This document shows, piece by piece, positions 19,824 through 28,340 of a DNA stretch of 30,973 nt. The translations under genes were made by a program, and so were the position numbers. Below the pieces are notes generated by a model. It did not search any database. It was not told the origin of the DNA and saw only the letters and a program-made list of their open reading frames with translations. Origin of the DNA: Dunaliella salina (taxonomy: Eukaryota > Chlorophyta > Chlorophyceae > Chlamydomonadales > Dunaliellaceae); NCBI GenBank assembly GCA_002284615.2, contig MU069570.1:8426-39398 (forward strand), written 5' to 3'. The first letter of the stretch is position 1. Each line of letters starts with the position of its first letter.

Positions 19824-20617
19824 GTCAAGCGGTACAGTACCATCAGCAGTACCAAGGGCCACACAGCCTCCTTTCCAGGCGGATCCCCTTGGCTCCCTGC
19901 AACCTTCCCTGCTCCTGATGCTCCCTCTGCTGCCACCCCTGGCCATGATGCCACGGTGGCCTTGCACAGCAAAAGCCCACCCTTGCAATCGCAACCACAG
20001 GGCGCACCAGTCCCTAAGCACCCACAGGGCCCAGACGCCACCCAGCACCCACAAAGTGAGGAAACTCCCACTTATCCGCGCATACCTCACCGCCTCAGAA
20101 GTAGCTCGCCGCCCTCCTCCGCACATCAGCCCTCGCCTCCTCAGCTTGGCCCCCCACTGCAGAACTCCTTGCCACCACACACGCTGAAACCAACACATAC
20201 ATCTGGCAGTCCATTTGGGAACATGGACTGTGCGTCCGAGCCTCAGTCTCTATCTCCGCCCACGCAACCCCAAAGACATAGTCTGCTGCGAGCGCCACGG
20301 TCGCCACCACCCCAGCATTCCGCTCCTGAGTGGCAGCCAGACGCTCAGTCCAAGTCCAAGCCCTGCCAGCAGCCCCCACCGAGCACGCAGTCCCCCGAGA
20401 AACCAGCGAGTGTCGCACAACTGCAGCTGGCTCCCGGTGCATCATCACCTGTGCCAGCGTTGTCCCCGCATCGCCTGCAATCCAAGCAAGCAGGTCTTTC
20501 TGTCCAGGCTTGGCTCGCGGCTCACGCCCAGCTGATGCAGGCAGGCGGGCTGGTTCCAGATGCAGGGCCGTCGCTGGCGCAGATTCTGGACCAGGACGGC
20601 CGCCTGGACCTGTTCCA
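19824..20617 (+). CDS. Exon 10: Pro/Ser-rich segment ending in a conserved-looking helix
   Basis: It starts in phase 0 after AACACGCTGCAG (19823) with VKRYSTISSTKGHTAS. A long Pro/Ser/Gln/His-rich stretch follows, then a more structured end: LSVQAWLAAHAQLMQAGGLV and SLAQILDQDGRLDLFQ. TTCCA|GTGAGT at 20617/20618 is a textbook donor in phase 2; its G supplies CAG when joined to exon 11. If it is not used, TGA at 20619-20621 ends the protein at ...DLFQ. The terminal part is duplicated downstream (20690-20760). Confidence 0.6.
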
Positions 20618-20689
20618 GTGAGTTGCTGTTGTCTGTTTTTTTCCTTGCAGCACATGAGTTTGCTGATTTCTTTCCCTTAAGCATTCAAG

Positions 20690-20760
20690 CTTGATGCCGG
20701 GCCGTAGCTGGCGCAGCTGCTGGACCAGGACAGCTGCCCGGACCTGTTCCAGTGGGTGGC
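20690..20760 (+). pseudogene. Degenerate duplicate of exon 10's end
   Basis: It resembles 20555-20625: GATGCxGGGCCGT(C/A)GCTGGCGCAG, then CTGGACCAGGAC and CCGGACCTGTTCCAGTG. A C-to-A change makes an in-frame TAG. The donor-like CCAGTGGGT is kept, and another CCAGTGAGT occurs at 20829-20837. Confidence 0.55.
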
Positions 20761-21190
20761 TGCGGAATTCATCCTCATAGCACGCTGCTTGGTCTCTGGC
20801 AGGCGCCCTTGCTTTTTTGACTTTGACCAGTGAGTCACCATTGGCTGCTTGGCCTGCCTTCCATCAAACCAAAGTGAGGTGGCTTTTTTGATTGTCATGG
20901 CACCAAAATGTGGCAGTTTGACTTACTAGAAGATGCAAAGCTGTCACTAGCAAGGACTGTCGACCCCTGATTTACAGGTTCACAGATTTATAGGGGGGGC
21001 CTTCAGCCAGAGTGTTTGGCTGATCGGCCTGTGGCTGGTACTCGCCAGCCACCATAATGTCCATAAGCTCAGAAATGAATAAATAAATGAAGCTTGTTGT
21101 TGTCAACCCCTGACGGTCACTTCCCTTTTTGTACAATTTCCATTTTAAAGTTACAGCCCAGTAGTCGGTTTGACTGAGTGGCTTTCTTCA

Positions 21191-21213
21191 TGTAAACCAT
21201 GTAAACCATGTAA
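21191..21213 (+). promoter_or_regulatory. Triple TGTAAA motif (possible poly(A) signal)
   Basis: ATGTAAACC is repeated three times, with TGTAAA at 21191, 21200 and 21209. TGTAA is the usual chlorophyte polyadenylation signal. If exon 10 is terminal (stop 20621), this would be a reasonable 3' end; otherwise it is an intronic repeat. Confidence 0.3.
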
Positions 21214-21394
21214 ACCAACCCCTGACGATCACGTCCCTGACCGTCATTGTGCAGACAGGTGCCCATTTTTGACCTTTTGTTGGCCTACGTTTATAAAACC
21301 GATTGACTTTTTCATTGGCTGGAGTTTGTTTTCCGGTCAACCCCCGGGCAGACAGGACAGTCACTCTCTGGCTGTGGAGCTCTTGGGCCGACTG

Positions 21395-21945
21395 GCCCGC
21401 TGGTAGTTCGTGCCCAGCTGGCCAGCAGTCAGGGCTTCACTTTTGAAGGACTTCTTTTCTATGGTCTGTGAAAAGTGAGCGTGGCAGACCAGGAGTCTGG
21501 CATCCTGATCAAAGGTCTTCCACATTTGTGATCGATGTGCCCATCAATCAAGCCTGGTATTTCATTTGTGGAGGCCTTTTTTGTGTGTGCCCACCAAGCC
21601 AGCAGCTAAGCAATCCAATGCCTAAGGCCTTTTGTCCCTGCGATCTGAGTGCCCACCAAGCCAGCAGCTAAGCAATCCAATGCCAGAGGCCACTCGCTTC
21701 TGTGATCGTTCCTGCCCAGCAAGCCAGCAGCCAGGTGTTTCAACGCCTAAGGCCTTATGCTTCTTTAATCTGTGTGTCCAGCAAGCCAGCAGCCAGGCGC
21801 CTTTTTTTTGTAGGCCTCATACTTCTGCGCTTTGTGATCTGGGGACTCAGCAGACCAGCAGCCAGGCTTTTCGTTTGTGCAGGCCTTTCACCCCTGTGGT
21901 GTGTGATCTGGGAGCTCAGCAGGCCAGCGTCAGGTGCTCAGCATT
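21395..21945 (+). repeat. ~62-69-bp minisatellite (AGCAAGCCAGCAGCCAGG unit)
   Basis: Clear unit anchors are at 21595, 21658, 21721, 21783, 21852 and 21920. More degenerate copies precede them (from about 21400), and one follows at about 22060. Each unit has (C/A)AAGCCAGCAGC(C/T)A, CAACGCCTAAGGCC and CTTCTGTGATCTG phrases. Confidence 0.8.
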
Positions 21946-22199
21946 ATAGCTTGTTGCTCCTACATGATGATGGATCTTTTGGCCTTGTGAGAATTGTAAC
22001 TTGTTGCTTTCATGTGGTATTGAAGCTGTTGGCCATGGGAGCGCTCAATCTCACACAGGCCGGCAGTCAGGCGTTTCAACATCAGACCTCATGCTCCTGT
22101 GATTAGTGGAGCTTCTAAGTCTAAGAAGTCGGTGCCTGTGGTCTGCAATCCGTGGTCTGTGAACTTGTAGGCAAGCAAGCAGGCGTGCCTGTTGTGTGC

Positions 22200-22640
22200 A
22201 ACAGCAGAGGGCATGCCTGGCAGCTGTGTCTGCAATGGGATACAGCAGAGGGCGTGCCTGATATGAGCTTCCGCATTGACCATGTCCTTTAGGGGCTGCA
22301 GCAGAGGGCGTGCCTGATATGAGCTTCCGCAGATAACATGTCCTTTAGGGGCTACAGCAGAGGGCATGCCTGACAGTTATGTCTGTAATGTGATACAGCA
22401 GAGGGCATGCCTGAAATGAGCGAAAAACAGCAGAGAACGTGTCCTTTAGGAGCTACAGTAGTGGGCATGCCTGGCAGCTTTTGTTTGCATTGAAATGCAG
22501 CAGAGGGCGTGCCAAATGTGAGCTACGGTAGAGGGCATGCCTGGTAGCTTTGTCTACAATGAGGTACAGCAGCGGGCGTGACTGTTATGAGCTACAGTAG
22601 AGGGCATGTTTGGCAGCTTTGCCTGCAATGAGCTGAGCAA
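22200..22640 (+). repeat. Compound minisatellite (ACAGCAGAGGGCRTGCCTG unit)
   Basis: About eleven copies of ACAG(C/T)AGAGGGC(A/G)TGCCTG occur between 22201 and 22613. Two spacer types alternate: ~41 bp with CAGCTxTGTCTGCAATG, and ~28-56 bp with ATATGAGC and sometimes CATGTCCTTTAGGGGCT. Confidence 0.85.
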
Positions 22641-22679
22641 GATGCATGTGGTCTTTATGCACGCTGTCTAGCGCAGACT

Positions 22680-22840
22680 TATACACACTCTTTGAGGTGC
22701 ATCTTAGAGGTCAGGTGATGTGTTGTGTTTGTACTTGTACACTCTTTGAGGTACATCTTAGATGTCAGGTGATGTGATGTGTCCAGCGTAGACTTGTACA
22801 CTTTTTGAGGTGCATTTTAGAGGTCAGGTGATGTGGAACC
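22680..22840 (+). repeat. ~54-59-bp tandem repeat, three copies
   Basis: ACACTCTTTGAGGTGCATCT followed by TAGAGGTCAGGTGATGTG recurs from 22685, 22739 and 22798. It directly follows the previous minisatellite. Confidence 0.85.
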
Positions 22841-22959
22841 TGCCAAGTGGGGCCACTTCCACTGATGAGAGCCAGAAGAGGCCGGTGGCCAACCATAAGA
22901 GCTAAGGGAGGCCTGTTGGATCACCAGTCTATTCATGAATATGCCAGGAGGGCAGGAAA

Positions 22960-23546
22960 GAAAAGGTTATGGACGTCGTGACAATGTTTGGGGTTGGACC
23001 CCCCCCCCGGACCCACCCACCACCCCCGATGCCCTCCTTCCAGTGCCCCAATCTGAACAACAAGGGTACAGATCTGCTCCTCTTGAAATTCCTCATGCAT
23101 CAGCGTACTTAATGCATTGAAAGAATGAGTTGCTGCAGAGATATGGGGCGGAAATTGAGGCATCACATGCATGCCTGTCCTGCCAGGCACCCACATGTAG
23201 CTTGCAATTCCTCGAAGTGCCAACCCAACTTTACTGAGCAAAAACACATTGTGCATTGTTGCTATCCAGAAATTTTGAATTTTTTGCTGCATTTCTGCCT
23301 CCACACCCCTTGCGACCTACATCCATGCGTACGTGGCACTTACTCTGATTTATGCACTGGGGACCCCTAGGGCCTTAACCCAATTTGCTCAAAGAGGGTG
23401 CCATTTGACAGCTCTTGAGCTCGATTTAGGAATTTGTGGAAGTGGCTCAAAAAAATTTTGATAGGGGGTCCCAAAAAGTCGGAACCGCCCTAAACACCAA
23501 CCACCCCCTACCTTCTCCGATTGGACCCATACATATATATACACAT
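22960..23546 (-). mobile_element. Zinc-finger element family B, copy 2 (inverted, interrupted)
   Basis: Reverse-complement matches to copy 1 appear at both ends: about 22965-23140 to 8455-8610, and about 23400-23545 to 7640-7790. The middle is shorter and not obviously related to the 7886-8380 ORF. The minus-strand reading QICTLVVQIGALEGG parallels QTGALFVRIGALEGG of copy 1, suggesting a shared coding segment. The hAT element at 23547 is inserted in its TATATA-rich end, and the remainder may resume at 24904-24930 (ATATATATACCA). Confidence 0.5.
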
Positions 23547-23743
23547 CAGGGTTGGGTCATTCGCGGGTCTGGGATTTACCATTCGCGTATATACGTGTGA
23601 AATACGCGTACGTTGCGTATGTACGCGAATTTAGAGGGCCATTTTGGGGAGGGAGGGTTTTGGGTGGGGGGAGCAGGATTCGAACCTGGGACCCCCACCC
23701 CAACTGCCCCCGGCCACCCCCCAAACCCCACAAACATTTAATT

Positions 23744-24031
23744 ATGCCAAAAGAGAAGGGTCCTGATCAGGATTATGTTACACATGTTCAGCCTGTAGGC
23801 ACGGATGGGGCCAAGCAGAGCAAGAACAAGTGCAAACTGTGTGAGCATGTGTACCATGGTGGTGCCTGGCGCATCAGACAGCATTTCTTGCAAGTTGCTG
23901 GCTCTGGCGTGGCCAGCTGCACAGCACCTGCGAAGCACCTGGAGCCAGTAAAGATGGTGATGCAGCAGATTGAGCAAAAGAGCAAGCAGCAGACGACCTG
24001 TTTTGTTGAGGTCTCCGGATGCTTTGGTTGA
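23744..24031 (+). pseudogene. Truncated hAT transposase: BED zinc finger only
   Basis: A 95-residue ORF from ATG 23744. Residues 30-60 read CKLCEHVYHGGAWRIRQHFL, then VAGSGVASC. The C-x2-C, GG, R and His followed by Cys pattern is that of the BED finger at the N terminus of hAT transposases, where it binds DNA. Intact hAT transposases are several hundred residues longer, with an RNase H-like core and a C-terminal dimerisation domain; here the frame stops soon after the finger. It lies in the correct orientation just inside the left end of the hAT element. Confidence 0.65.
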
Positions 24032-24215
24032 CTTTGAAGACTTCGGAAAAATGGGACAGCTGTTAAGCTGGCAGGAAAGGGACAGGAAAGCTGGAAGTCC
24101 CAGAAAGGAATGCAGAAGGGACTCACTCGAGTGAGCTCAGCTGGGTGGCAGTTAAGGCTATGTCCTCAGGGCGCTAAATGACAAACTTGAATTTTTCTAT
24201 GATAATTTCGACTGA

Positions 24216-24280
24216 GAGGACAGCAGGAATCGAACCTGCCCATAGACTCCAGTCACCTAACTACCACAACTGGGAAGCGC
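24216..24280 (-). ncRNA. tRNA-like module with perfect T-arm/B box
   Basis: The minus strand reads GCAGGTTCGATTCCTGC (24239-24223), a perfect 5-bp stem with a 7-nt T loop. It is preceded by an A-box-like TGGTAGTTAGG about 25 bases upstream. No complete cloverleaf could be formed. It lies within the presumed LTR of the chromovirus fragment; CCCAGTTxTGGTAxTTxG is echoed on the minus strand at about 28752-28773. Confidence 0.3.
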
Positions 24281-24572
24281 CAACTGTCAAAGACTGGAAA
24301 ACACCAGACACCATGCAAGCATGAAGGCTTGCATGTCAAACACTCTGTGTAACATTCCTCCCCACCTGGCAGAAATCTACAAGGAAACCAATCCAGGGGG
24401 AAAAGGCACCAAAGAAACTCAAACAGGTGACCCGCCCCGCCCGCACACATTTTCCAGTGTGCGGACTCGCGCACAAAGGCGCTCAGAGTCCATGGGCCAA
24501 AGCAACTGAACTCAGGCATCTTCTGCCTGATCTGTAGGCAAAATTAAAAGTCCCACAGAGGACTTGTACTGC

Positions 24573-24728
24573 CTAACCAAACTGTTGCAAGACACCAAAG
24601 TTCTCTCTGGGTTCCCAAGTGTCATGCTCACTGGAATAACCCTTCCAGCACACCAAAAATTCAAGAACTTGGCGCCGGCCATGCTTCATAATTCTATGGT
24701 CCAGCAAAGCCTCAACTTCATAAAGAGG
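24573..24728 (-). pseudogene. Chromodomain of a Ty3/gypsy integrase (fragment)
   Basis: The minus-strand reading EPLYEVEALLDHRIMKHGRR continues VLEFLVCWKGYSSEHDTWEP and RENF. The (Y/V)EVE-ILDHR, (E/L)(Y/F)LV-WKGY and TWEP motifs are those of chromodomains fused to chromovirus integrases, which direct integration to modified histones. The Tyr and Trp residues of the aromatic cage are kept. Only this C-terminal end survives. Confidence 0.75.
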
Positions 24729-25361
24729 CTCACCCTCATGCCAAGAAATAGGAGGAGGAGGTGGGCTGGGCCTGCCCAGCAATTTTTCACTGACAAATTT
24801 TACCGCGCACTTCAACCAGCGGATTTTGCGATTCGCGAATTCAAGGCCCTTTTTAGTGTTCTTTAAAGTACGCGTATCACGAATGACCCATCCCTGATAT
24901 ACATATAGATATATATACCAAACATTAATAGCTCGCGATATGAGGGTCCTGAATATATAATGCATAAGAAGTGTGTCATGACATCCAAAAGTTATCCAAC
25001 CTCCTGATTGCGCCATTCTGTTGTCTGACTATGATGTTTTACCATTTACCCATTTATCACTTGATTGTGCCATTTCATTACAATTCACCATTTCGTTACT
25101 TGATTCTGTGACGCCTCAGATGAAGGTGGCAAGGCATACAGTGCAAGAGTGCCGTGGGACTTCCACCTGCTGTCAATGCACTTTGCTCACATATGATGAG
25201 CATCTCCCATGTCCAGAGCTTTGATTGTGTCTCCTTTTCGGACTCCTGCTGCTTGCGGGGGTGGCTCAAGGTGCCCAGGGCTTGCACATTGGTTTATTCC
25301 TAGACTTCTGCTGCTTGAAGGTGTTTCTTAAGGTGCACCTGTCCCTGATCACTTGCTCCTG

Positions 25362-25860
25362 TGTTCAGGACCATCGACCAGGACTGCCGTCTCATGCACC
25401 AACAGCTGGTGCTTCACAGCAAGCACTAATGGCAGCATGACATGGACCCACACACTGGCCATCTGTTTCTGAAGGTTCACCTTTTCCTGACCACTTCCAC
25501 CTGTCCTTACAACCATTGACCAGGACGGCCATTGCACGCACCAACAGCGCATGCTTCACAGCAAGCACCAACAGCAGCGTCACATGGACCCACACACCGG
25601 CCATTGGTGCCTCGAGGCGCACCGTGTTCCTGATCACTTCCACCTGTGTTCAGGACCATCGACAGCAAGCACCAATGGCAGCATGACATGGCCCCACAAA
25701 CTGGCCATCTATACCTTAAGGCTCACCTTTCCCTGATCACTGCCACCTGTGTCCAGGACCATCGACCAGGACTGCCGTCGAATGCACCAGCAGCGGATGC
25801 TTCACAGCAAGCACCAATGGCAGCATCACATGGACCCACACACCGGTCGTCGCGCGCACC
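25362..25860 (+). repeat. ~143-bp tandem repeat of acceptor plus exon-11 start
   Basis: CAGGACCATCGACCAGGACTGCC and downstream CATGCTTCACAGCAAGCACCAA..GGACCCACACACxGG recur four times, anchored at 25371, 25513, 25656 and 25759. Spacings are 142, 143 and 103, and the third copy has a ~41-bp internal deletion. Interspersed intron-like parts (CACCT.TCCCTGATCACTTCCACCTGTGTTCAG) are repeated too. Only the last copy opens into a long frame. Confidence 0.85.
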
Positions 25861-26664
25861 TGCAGCAGATGATTCGCATGACGCATCAGCCAGACCTGCA
25901 GGAGCAGCGGTCAACAGTGCAGCTGGGAAAGAGACAAGCAAAGCAGCAGCAACTGCAGCAACTGCAGCAACTGCAGCAGCAGCAACAGCAGCAGCAGCTC
26001 GAGGAACAAGAACGGCGCGAGCTGGAAATCCAGGTAGAGCAGGGGCAGCGCGCAATGTTGCAGCAGCGGCGACAGCAGCAGCAGAGGGAGCAGGAGCAGG
26101 AGGAGCTGCTCCACCTGCAGCGCCAGCAGCAGCAGCAGCGGCTATGGCAGCAAGAGCAGGAGCGGCAGGAGCAGCAGTTGCAAGCACAGCTGCAGAAGCA
26201 GCGGCTCCTCAAGGAGCAGCAGCAGCGTGAGCGGCGGAAGCAGAAGCATCTGCAGCAGCAGCAGCAGCAGCAGCAAAAGTTTAAGCAGCAGCAACAACTA
26301 GAGCAGCAGGAACAACTGGAGCAACAGCTACGGCAGGAACAAGAGCAGCAGCGGGTGCAGGAGCAAGAGCGGGAAAAGCTGCAACAGGAGCAGCAAGAGC
26401 GAAAGCGGCAACAGCAGCAGCAAAGGGAACCACACCACATGGATTTCGCTGCAGATCCTACACATGAGCAACTGCGCTTGCAAAGGCAGCAGCTGCATGC
26501 CGTGCGGCAGCAGCGCCTGCTCCGTCAGCAGGAGGGTGAGCGCCAACATGAGGCCCTGCTCGCCTTCTTGCAGCAGAAGCATGCGCCCCGGCAGCAAGGT
26601 GCACAAGGGGTGGCAAAGGCAGGGCCTCATTCTCAGTCGCACCCGTGGTCACCTCACCGCCACC

Positions 26665-26695
<31 letters not shown>

Positions 26696-27044
26696 GCAGC
26701 AGCAAAAAGCACACCACAAGCACCACCGCCGCGACCCTCCGCACCATCACCACCACCAACGGGTGCACGGGAACACCATCCCAGAAGTGCTGGCTCCGCT
26801 GCTGCAAGGCGTCGAAGAGGGGACACCTCCTGCGGCATTGCCTGACAGTGGCAGCGAGGGCGGTGGCTCAGTTGTTAGCACATGGCTGGAAAGTTGTGAG
26901 AGCAGCAGCAAGGCCAGCAACACGTTGCTGGCTGCAGGGTCCCGCAGTAACAGTAGGACGCAATTGCAGAGCGTGCGGGGCCTGAGCCAGCAGGGTGTCG
27001 CCATGGTGCAGCAGTCTCCTCCATCTTTGCTCACTGCTGACTAG
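25757..27044 (+). CDS. Exon 11 (terminal): Gln-rich coiled coil with His-rich region
   Basis: It begins in phase 2 after TGTGTCCAG (25756); joined to exon 10 it reads DLFQ-TIDQDCRRMHQQRML. A long Gln/Glu/Arg/Leu region (about 25900-26450) with LQQLQQLQQ and EREKLQQEQQERKRQQQQQ phrases strongly resembles an extended coiled coil. Next comes a His-rich patch (about 26656-26770, with HHHHHH and HHKHHRRDPPHHHHHQ) and a Ser/Gly/Leu tail ending PSLLTAD. Stop TAG is at 27042-27044, with a TGTAA poly(A) motif 320 bases on. If exon 10 is terminal in its own gene, this would be the last exon of another gene. Function unknown. Confidence 0.6.
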
Positions 27045-27363
27045 GGAGCTGCGCCTTTGTTGCTGCCACTCTACGAGCAGACATGTTTGCTTAGCTCCCG
27101 TCCTCGTAACATAGCAGGTTTGGGCAAATCCATGGGCTGTGCTGTAGGTGACGCGTGACAGGCGCAACAGGCCTCCGATTAAAGTAACTAGACAAGGCTC
27201 GCGGCTCTTTGTGCCAATGTGTCTTCTTTCTCTCAATTGTTTTTGGGGGCGCTTCCTCTGCCTTTGTGGCCTTTTTCCTCTTTCAGAACTCAAGGCTTGA
27301 CTGATAGACTGACTGCTAGACTGACTGCTCCGATTGAAATGAAGCTTGGCCGCTAGCTTAGCC

Positions 27364-27368
27364 TGTAA
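27364..27368 (+). terminator. Likely poly(A) signal TGTAA
   Basis: TGTAA occurs 320 bases after the TAG of exon 11, in sequence without other features. This distance suits a chlorophyte 3' UTR. Confidence 0.4.
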
Positions 27369-27850
27369 GGCACAGTGAGCTTCTCTGCAACACTTTGACC
27401 AGCAGCAGCATGCAAAGCACAGAGCTGTGAACATCGGGAAACCTTGGCATGCTGAGAGGTTGACATGCGCAAAAAGAGGTGGGGAGCAGGCACTCGGTGT
27501 CATCTTTTTCCCGATTAGTAGAGGAACGTGATTTCTCATGATGTGTATGGTGTATATTGTATCAATCAGTACAAAATGATTTGTTTTCATAATGTGAATG
27601 ATGGACAAAGCATTTAGGGACTCCTCATGCAGACCTCCAAGTTTCATTGCTGTTTGTGTCAAAGCAGCATGAAGCTCAGCTCAACAGACAATTGAAAAAG
27701 AAAGAGGTCAGAGCCAGCGGAGCCTCGCAAGGATGACAGTCCTTTTAGAAAGGGTATACCAGGGCATAGCTTCGGGTTTTAATTCGCCAGGCAAAGGCAG
27801 TGGACGAGATTTTAAGACCAGCAAGAGGCTTTCTGAGGCTGCAGCAAGAG
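27369..27850. other. Intergenic sequence without recognised features
   Basis: No supported gene. Short ORFs on both strands lack motifs. The left part (27300-27340) has a small CTGACTGCTAGACTGACTG repeat. Confidence 0.5.
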
Positions 27851-27854
27851 GTAA

Positions 27855-28340
27855 ATAAGCTCAAGCCAGAGCAAGCACCTGGTAAAAAAAATTGAGAACC
27901 AAACTTTACCAACTTTGTCTGTGCTGCATGAATGTGGGTTTGAACCATTACAATTCTGTTGGTTTCGAGCTGCTGTCAGATTTTATAATGCCTCCCTTGC
28001 CTGCAACAGCACTACTTCACGTAGAGTGCTTGGAGCGGATATTGACATGAGTAGTAAAGAGTGCTGGACATCAGAGTTTATATCTGCTTTTTAGGGATTG
28101 GATAGGCGCAACTACTTGCGCGTACTCAGGTCAGCCCATCAGGATAAATGATTTTGTGGTTTATGTCACACCCAGAGTGTGCTGCAACGAGAATCTGCTG
28201 CAAGTTGGTTGAGTCGGTTTGCCGTTGTGATTGACCTATGCATTCCACACAGCTGGGGCTGTGTTTAGAGAACTCCTGAACTCGTAGTAACACCTTTATT
28301 GTCTTGGCTCGTGTATCGCCTTGTAAATTAATAGCAGCCC
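27855..28340 (+). mobile_element. LINE-like (non-LTR retrotransposon) ORF2 remnant
   Basis: One plus-strand frame reads TLPTLSVLHECGFEPLQFCW, FRAAVRFYNASLACNSTTSR and ECWTSEFISAF, then TAG. After that stop the frame still reads plausibly (GLDRRNYLRVLRSAHQDK and SAASWLSRFAVVIDLC) with further stops. The LHxxGxxPLxxxWFRAxxRFYN pattern is that of the region downstream of the reverse transcriptase in algal LINE ORF2 proteins, recognised by resemblance. It is a dead fragment. Confidence 0.45.

Larger units (their letters stand above)
24150..24775 (-). mobile_element. Ty3/gypsy chromovirus 3' fragment (integrase C terminus, PPT, LTR start)
   Basis: Minus-strand order is a Pro-rich linker and chromodomain (24728-24597), a stop at 24573, about 200 bases, then a polypurine tract AGGTGGGGAGGAA (24367-24355). 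TGTTACACAG follows, as expected for an LTR beginning with TG at 24354. This is the usual 3' order of a chromovirus. Reverse transcriptase, protease, gag and the 5' LTR are absent. The left limit is unclear. Confidence 0.6.
23547..24895 (+). mobile_element. hAT-superfamily transposon, non-autonomous, composite
   Basis: The ends are CAGGGTTGGGTCATTCGCG (23547) and, reversed, CAGGGATGGGTCATTCGTG (ending 24895). The flanking 8-mers ATACACAT (23539-23546) and ATATACAT (24896-24903) differ at one base. CAGGG termini and 8-bp duplications are hallmarks of hAT. Inside are a BED-finger ORF remnant (23744-24031) and, in the opposite orientation, a retrotransposon fragment with a chromodomain. The hAT catalytic domain is absent, so movement would need a transposase in trans. 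A G-run/C-run region (23640-23740) contains a perfect B-box-like GGTTCGAATCC on the minus strand. Confidence 0.8.
2..27044 (+). other. Proposed single giant low-complexity gene (11 exons, 5' incomplete)
   Basis: Candidate exons at 2-2917, 4908-7025, 11925-13197, 13402-13446, 13538-13582, 14338-15864, 16553-17895, 18505-18816, 19313-19396, 19824-20617 and 25757-27044 are separated by ten GT-AG introns. Intron phases are 0, 0, 1, 1, 1, 1, 0, 0, 0 and 2, and each donor matches the phase of the next acceptor. The summed length is 11745 nt, divisible by three (3914 codons plus TAG), excluding anything hidden in the N gap. All exons share the same character: Gln, Ser, Pro and His runs with internal tandem repeats. 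I chose the sites by eye with some freedom, so phase agreement is supportive rather than proof. Alternatives are two genes meeting near 20621 (a TGA immediately follows the CAG codon there, with TGTAAA motifs at 21191) or a separate gene ending at 2941. No known family is recognised. Confidence 0.5.

Noticed and set aside
22200..22640. CRISPR-like spacing of a short repeat
   Set aside because: The spacers are themselves repeated and the repeat is degenerate; this is a compound minisatellite in a eukaryote.
25886..26440. Minus-strand Cys/Ser-rich and Leu-rich ORFs over exon 11
   Set aside because: They are shadows of the poly-Gln coiled-coil exon read as TGC/CTG.
26868..27662. 264-codon minus-strand ORF after the last exon
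   Set aside because: No recognisable motif, it overlaps exon 11's end and the 3' UTR, and its codon content looks random.
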